This document shows positions 20,299 to 22,502 of a stretch of 22,502 bases of DNA, piece after piece. The position numbers and the translations under genes were made by a program. The notes under the pieces were generated by a model. The model had not been told where the DNA came from, did no database searches, and saw only the letters and a list, made by a program, of their open reading frames with translations. Source of the DNA: Thoreauomyces humboldtii (Eukaryota; Chytridiomycota; Chytridiomycetes; Spizellomycetales; Powellomycetaceae); the NCBI GenBank assembly GCA_027596035.1, contig JADGJA010000337.1, positions 1 through 22,502 on the forward strand, given 5' to 3'. Position 1 is the first letter of the stretch, and each line of letters opens with the position of its first letter.

Positions 20299-22279
20299 TC
20301 ACGCCTGCGACGCGTGGATAGCGCTCGCCGATGCTGACTGGATCCGACTCTTCCTGGATAGAGTCGACTTGAGTGGCCCGATGAGCGGTTCGTGTTCTCT
20401 CGTCTGCTCGGCGATCTGGGGCGAGGAAGAAAAGGATGCTTGCCTGGTCGCGCCAAGTGCGTGGTGGTGGTGACGATGGTGTTGATGATGGTGAGGATGC
20501 GGTTGGCTTGCCGGCGATGCGGGAGGTGCTGATGTGGGTTGAGGGTCCAGCCCTCGATCCCGTTCCGGTGATGGGGAGAAACGAACTTGGGATGCCTGTC
20601 TTCGCAGGGACTGCTGCTGATAATGGTTCAGGCTTTGCAAGCTTTGAGATGAACCCGTGTAGGGGAGACTGCCTGAGCCAGAGCCTTCTCCTGCCTGACG
20701 CCGGGTGCCCTCGGTCGACCCGTCCTCGTTGCCGCTGCTCGAAGAGCCATCGCCACGAGGAGGCTCTCGATTTCGCTTCGTGGGCGCGGTTCGAACCCGC
20801 CGGAGGCGCGTCTGGGAATCGCTTTCTGGTGCAAGCGGGGCGGGGGTAGGTACCGGTGATTCAGATGGCGGTACCGAGATGGTATAAGGCAGTTGTGGCG
20901 CCAAGACATTCTGATGGTGCTCACTGGCGAGTTCCACGAGCTCCTGCGTCCCGGCAACGTCATGCGTTGAGCTGTTTGGGGTCCCCGAGAATACGCTGCC
21001 CTGCTGCTCGACCGTGACCATGACTGGACGACCGGCCACGTCTCCGGCGCTGGCGTAGCCAAGATCGAGCAGCTGGAACGGGCACACATGCCAGTTTGTG
21101 ACACAGAAGTGGGGAGCATGATCGATGAGGTACTCCATCACGTAGCTGCCTCGCTCGTACTCTTCCAACCCTTGCTTTTTCGTCGCAGACTCTCGAGGTT
21201 TAAGTATGTTTGGGCTGATAATGCGAGCCAACGCGTGAGATGTCATCTGGTTGATGGAGGCCAGCGCGACGATCTCCCGCATCAGGTCGAGCACGGTCTC
21301 CAATAGTACCAAGTGGGCCGGCGGTAGAAGCATCAGCAACAGTCGAAGCGCGCGGATTCGAGTTCCACCCTCTGCGGGCACGTCGAGACATCGGAGGAAA
21401 TGAGGATACAGCTCCTTCGTGAGAAGAGGTTCCGGGATGATTCGCAGGTAGCGCTTGATGAAGCCGGCGACATCGTAAGCGGTGTAGCCTTCGAGGTCCA
21501 CGCCTCGTCCGTAGTCTGGAGCGGTGTCGAAGAGCACAGCCAGCTGTGCCATGCGACGCTCCGAGCCGTTGACACGGAAAAGGCCGGTCGCCGCCAGGCC
21601 ATTGTTGCGTTTGAGAAACTGCAAGCATTCGCTGATGACCACCGGTATCCGCATGTGATCGACCTCGGCGATGCCGGAAGGCTGAAGATCCCTCTTGGCG
21701 GATGCAAAGTCGAGGCCACGGACGAGATGCAAAGCCAGGATGGATGCCGGGGGGGCTGTTGTGCGGGAAGACAGGTTCGATCAGTTTCGCGAGCGTGTAG
21801 ATGCAAGGGGGGAGAGAGCTCGCACCTTGATCGGGATCTCTCGACCGGGCAGGGTCGGCGCCCTTGGCCGCCGCGGACGACTTTGTTCCCCACGGCTTCC
21901 ACCACATGAAGCGCTTCCCTCTCGCAAGACCGCTGGTGTCGTTTGCGATGCTCTTCAGGACGTCGGGCGGCAAGATTCGAATCTTGTAGTGCTTGAAGAG
22001 GGCGTTGATCCGCTTCAACGCGGCCACCGACAAGGCGGCCAGGTCGGCGGGGGTGAGTTCGGCGTATCGCTTTGCGTTCAGGGGATCCTTCGAGTCCAGT
22101 CTGCGAGGAATGGAAAGAAACTTTCCTCCGTCGGGTCGGTCCTCCCGCTCGCCTCCCTCGCTCCAGCTGAGATGCCTGCGCTTTGCAGGGCTCTCGCGAG
22201 CCATCGTCTCGGTTGGCGAGTCGTTCATGCGCCCGGGCGATTCGAGCATGCCTAGGCTGGCCGCCATTGTCCGTGACAT
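20299..22279 (-). CDS. RhoGAP-domain GTPase-activating protein
   Basis: RhoGAP domains speed GTP hydrolysis by Rho, Rac or Cdc42. Two minus-strand exons, 22279-21826 and 21755-20299, are joined across a 70-bp intron (donor GTGCGA, acceptor CAACAG; phase 1) to give 636 residues. The start is the first ATG after an in-frame TAG. Residues 1-150 are hydrophilic with one helical patch (LTPADLAALSVAALKRINAL and ILPPDVLKSI) of unknown type. The RhoGAP domain spans about 178-355: IPVVISECLQFLKR, GLFRVNGSERR with the arginine finger at about residue 212, DVAGFIKRYLRIIPEPLL, and SINQMTSHALARIISPNIL, each matching family motifs. The C-terminal about 270 residues are low-complexity, rich in Ser, Pro, Gln and His, with a His-rich run and possible phosphorylation sites (RQAS, SPSP). 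No PH, LIM, BAR or SH3 domain is visible, so the target GTPase and subfamily cannot be named. Confidence 0.92.
20461..20502 (-). repeat. Histidine-rich low-complexity tract in RhoGAP tail
   Basis: The minus strand carries a run of CAC/CAT codons giving HPHHHQHHRHHHH, ten histidines in about thirteen residues, within the disordered C-terminal tail of the RhoGAP protein. It is a simple-sequence (GTG/ATG on the plus strand) expansion and likely length-variable between strains. A metal-binding role is possible but unsupported. Confidence 0.8.
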
Positions 22280-22502
22280 TGCCTGCTAAACGGGTTTCAG
22301 CGTGCCGTAAGGTTGGAAGTGCAGGCGTTCTCGGCGGTGTTGCTCCGCAGTAGGGGTTTTAGAAGCTGTGTGTGTCCAGTAGCGAACAGGGTGGCGCCGG
22401 CGCTACAGAGGTTCTGAGGAATGAGTATCGAAAGTTCGACCAACGCCAAGCGGGAAGCAGAGAAAACAGAGCGAACCCAGAGCGACGGATAGACCCCACG
22501 GG
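22280..22502 (-). promoter_or_regulatory. Presumed RhoGAP upstream region
   Basis: This is the sequence 5' of the RhoGAP start to the window edge. The in-frame TAG just before the ATG ends any upstream extension. No TATA element, uORF of note or other gene was recognised. Promoter/5' UTR role is by position only. Confidence 0.4.

Noticed and set aside
20785..20802. GCGGTTCGAACCCGCC looks like a tRNA T-arm / B box
   Set aside because: It lies within the continuous RhoGAP coding frame and lacks an A box or cloverleaf upstream; it is a chance palindrome in GC-rich coding DNA.
1..22502. Search for CRISPR arrays, bacterial operons, riboswitches or rRNA
   Set aside because: No regularly spaced repeats, Shine-Dalgarno-led gene strings or rRNA sequence were seen; introns and protein families show a eukaryotic nuclear region.

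Overview
The window is nuclear DNA of a fungus. Genes are dense, carry many 50-86 bp GT-AG introns, and encode fungal versions of conserved eukaryotic proteins, including the small fungal mitochondrial ribosomal protein mL60 (MRPL31 family) and a Tao3/Mor2 (Furry) scaffold. A tyrosine-recombinase remnant of DIRS/Ngaro/Crypton type would suit an early-diverging (chytrid-like or zoosporic) fungus. That placement is inference; the sequence does not fix the phylum.

Layout. Positions 1-1343 hold no gene I can recognise. Positions 1344-5665 (minus) encode the COPII cargo adaptor Sec24 in about 16 exons. Between Sec24 and the next gene, about 5950-7320 is a degraded mobile segment. It holds, on the plus strand, the C-terminal end of a Fanzor/TnpB-like RNA-guided nuclease and, on the minus strand, the N-terminal and core-binding part of a tyrosine recombinase. 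Positions 7420-17223 (plus) encode a Furry/Tao3/Mor2 protein of about 3,060 residues: eight introns lie in the first 1.6 kb, followed by two exons of almost 4 kb each. Positions 17449-17928 (minus) encode mL60 in three short exons, easily missed because no exon is long. Positions 18224-20162 (plus) encode a TMEM184/Ost-alpha (yeast Hfl1-like) seven-helix membrane protein with a 26-nt microexon. Positions 20299-22279 (minus) encode a RhoGAP protein with a long low-complexity tail.

The genes are ordinary housekeeping and polarity genes rather than one operon-like system. Sec24 selects cargo at the ER, Furry scaffolds the NDR-kinase (RAM/MOR) polarity pathway, and the RhoGAP turns off Rho-type GTPases; all three bear on polarised growth, but their adjacency is not evidence of joint function. 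The most unusual content is the nuclease/recombinase remnant in the Sec24-Furry divergent intergenic region.

Exon structures were read by hand from frame continuity, GT-AG sites and remembered family conservation. No alignment or database search was run. A few junctions are ambiguous and are flagged.
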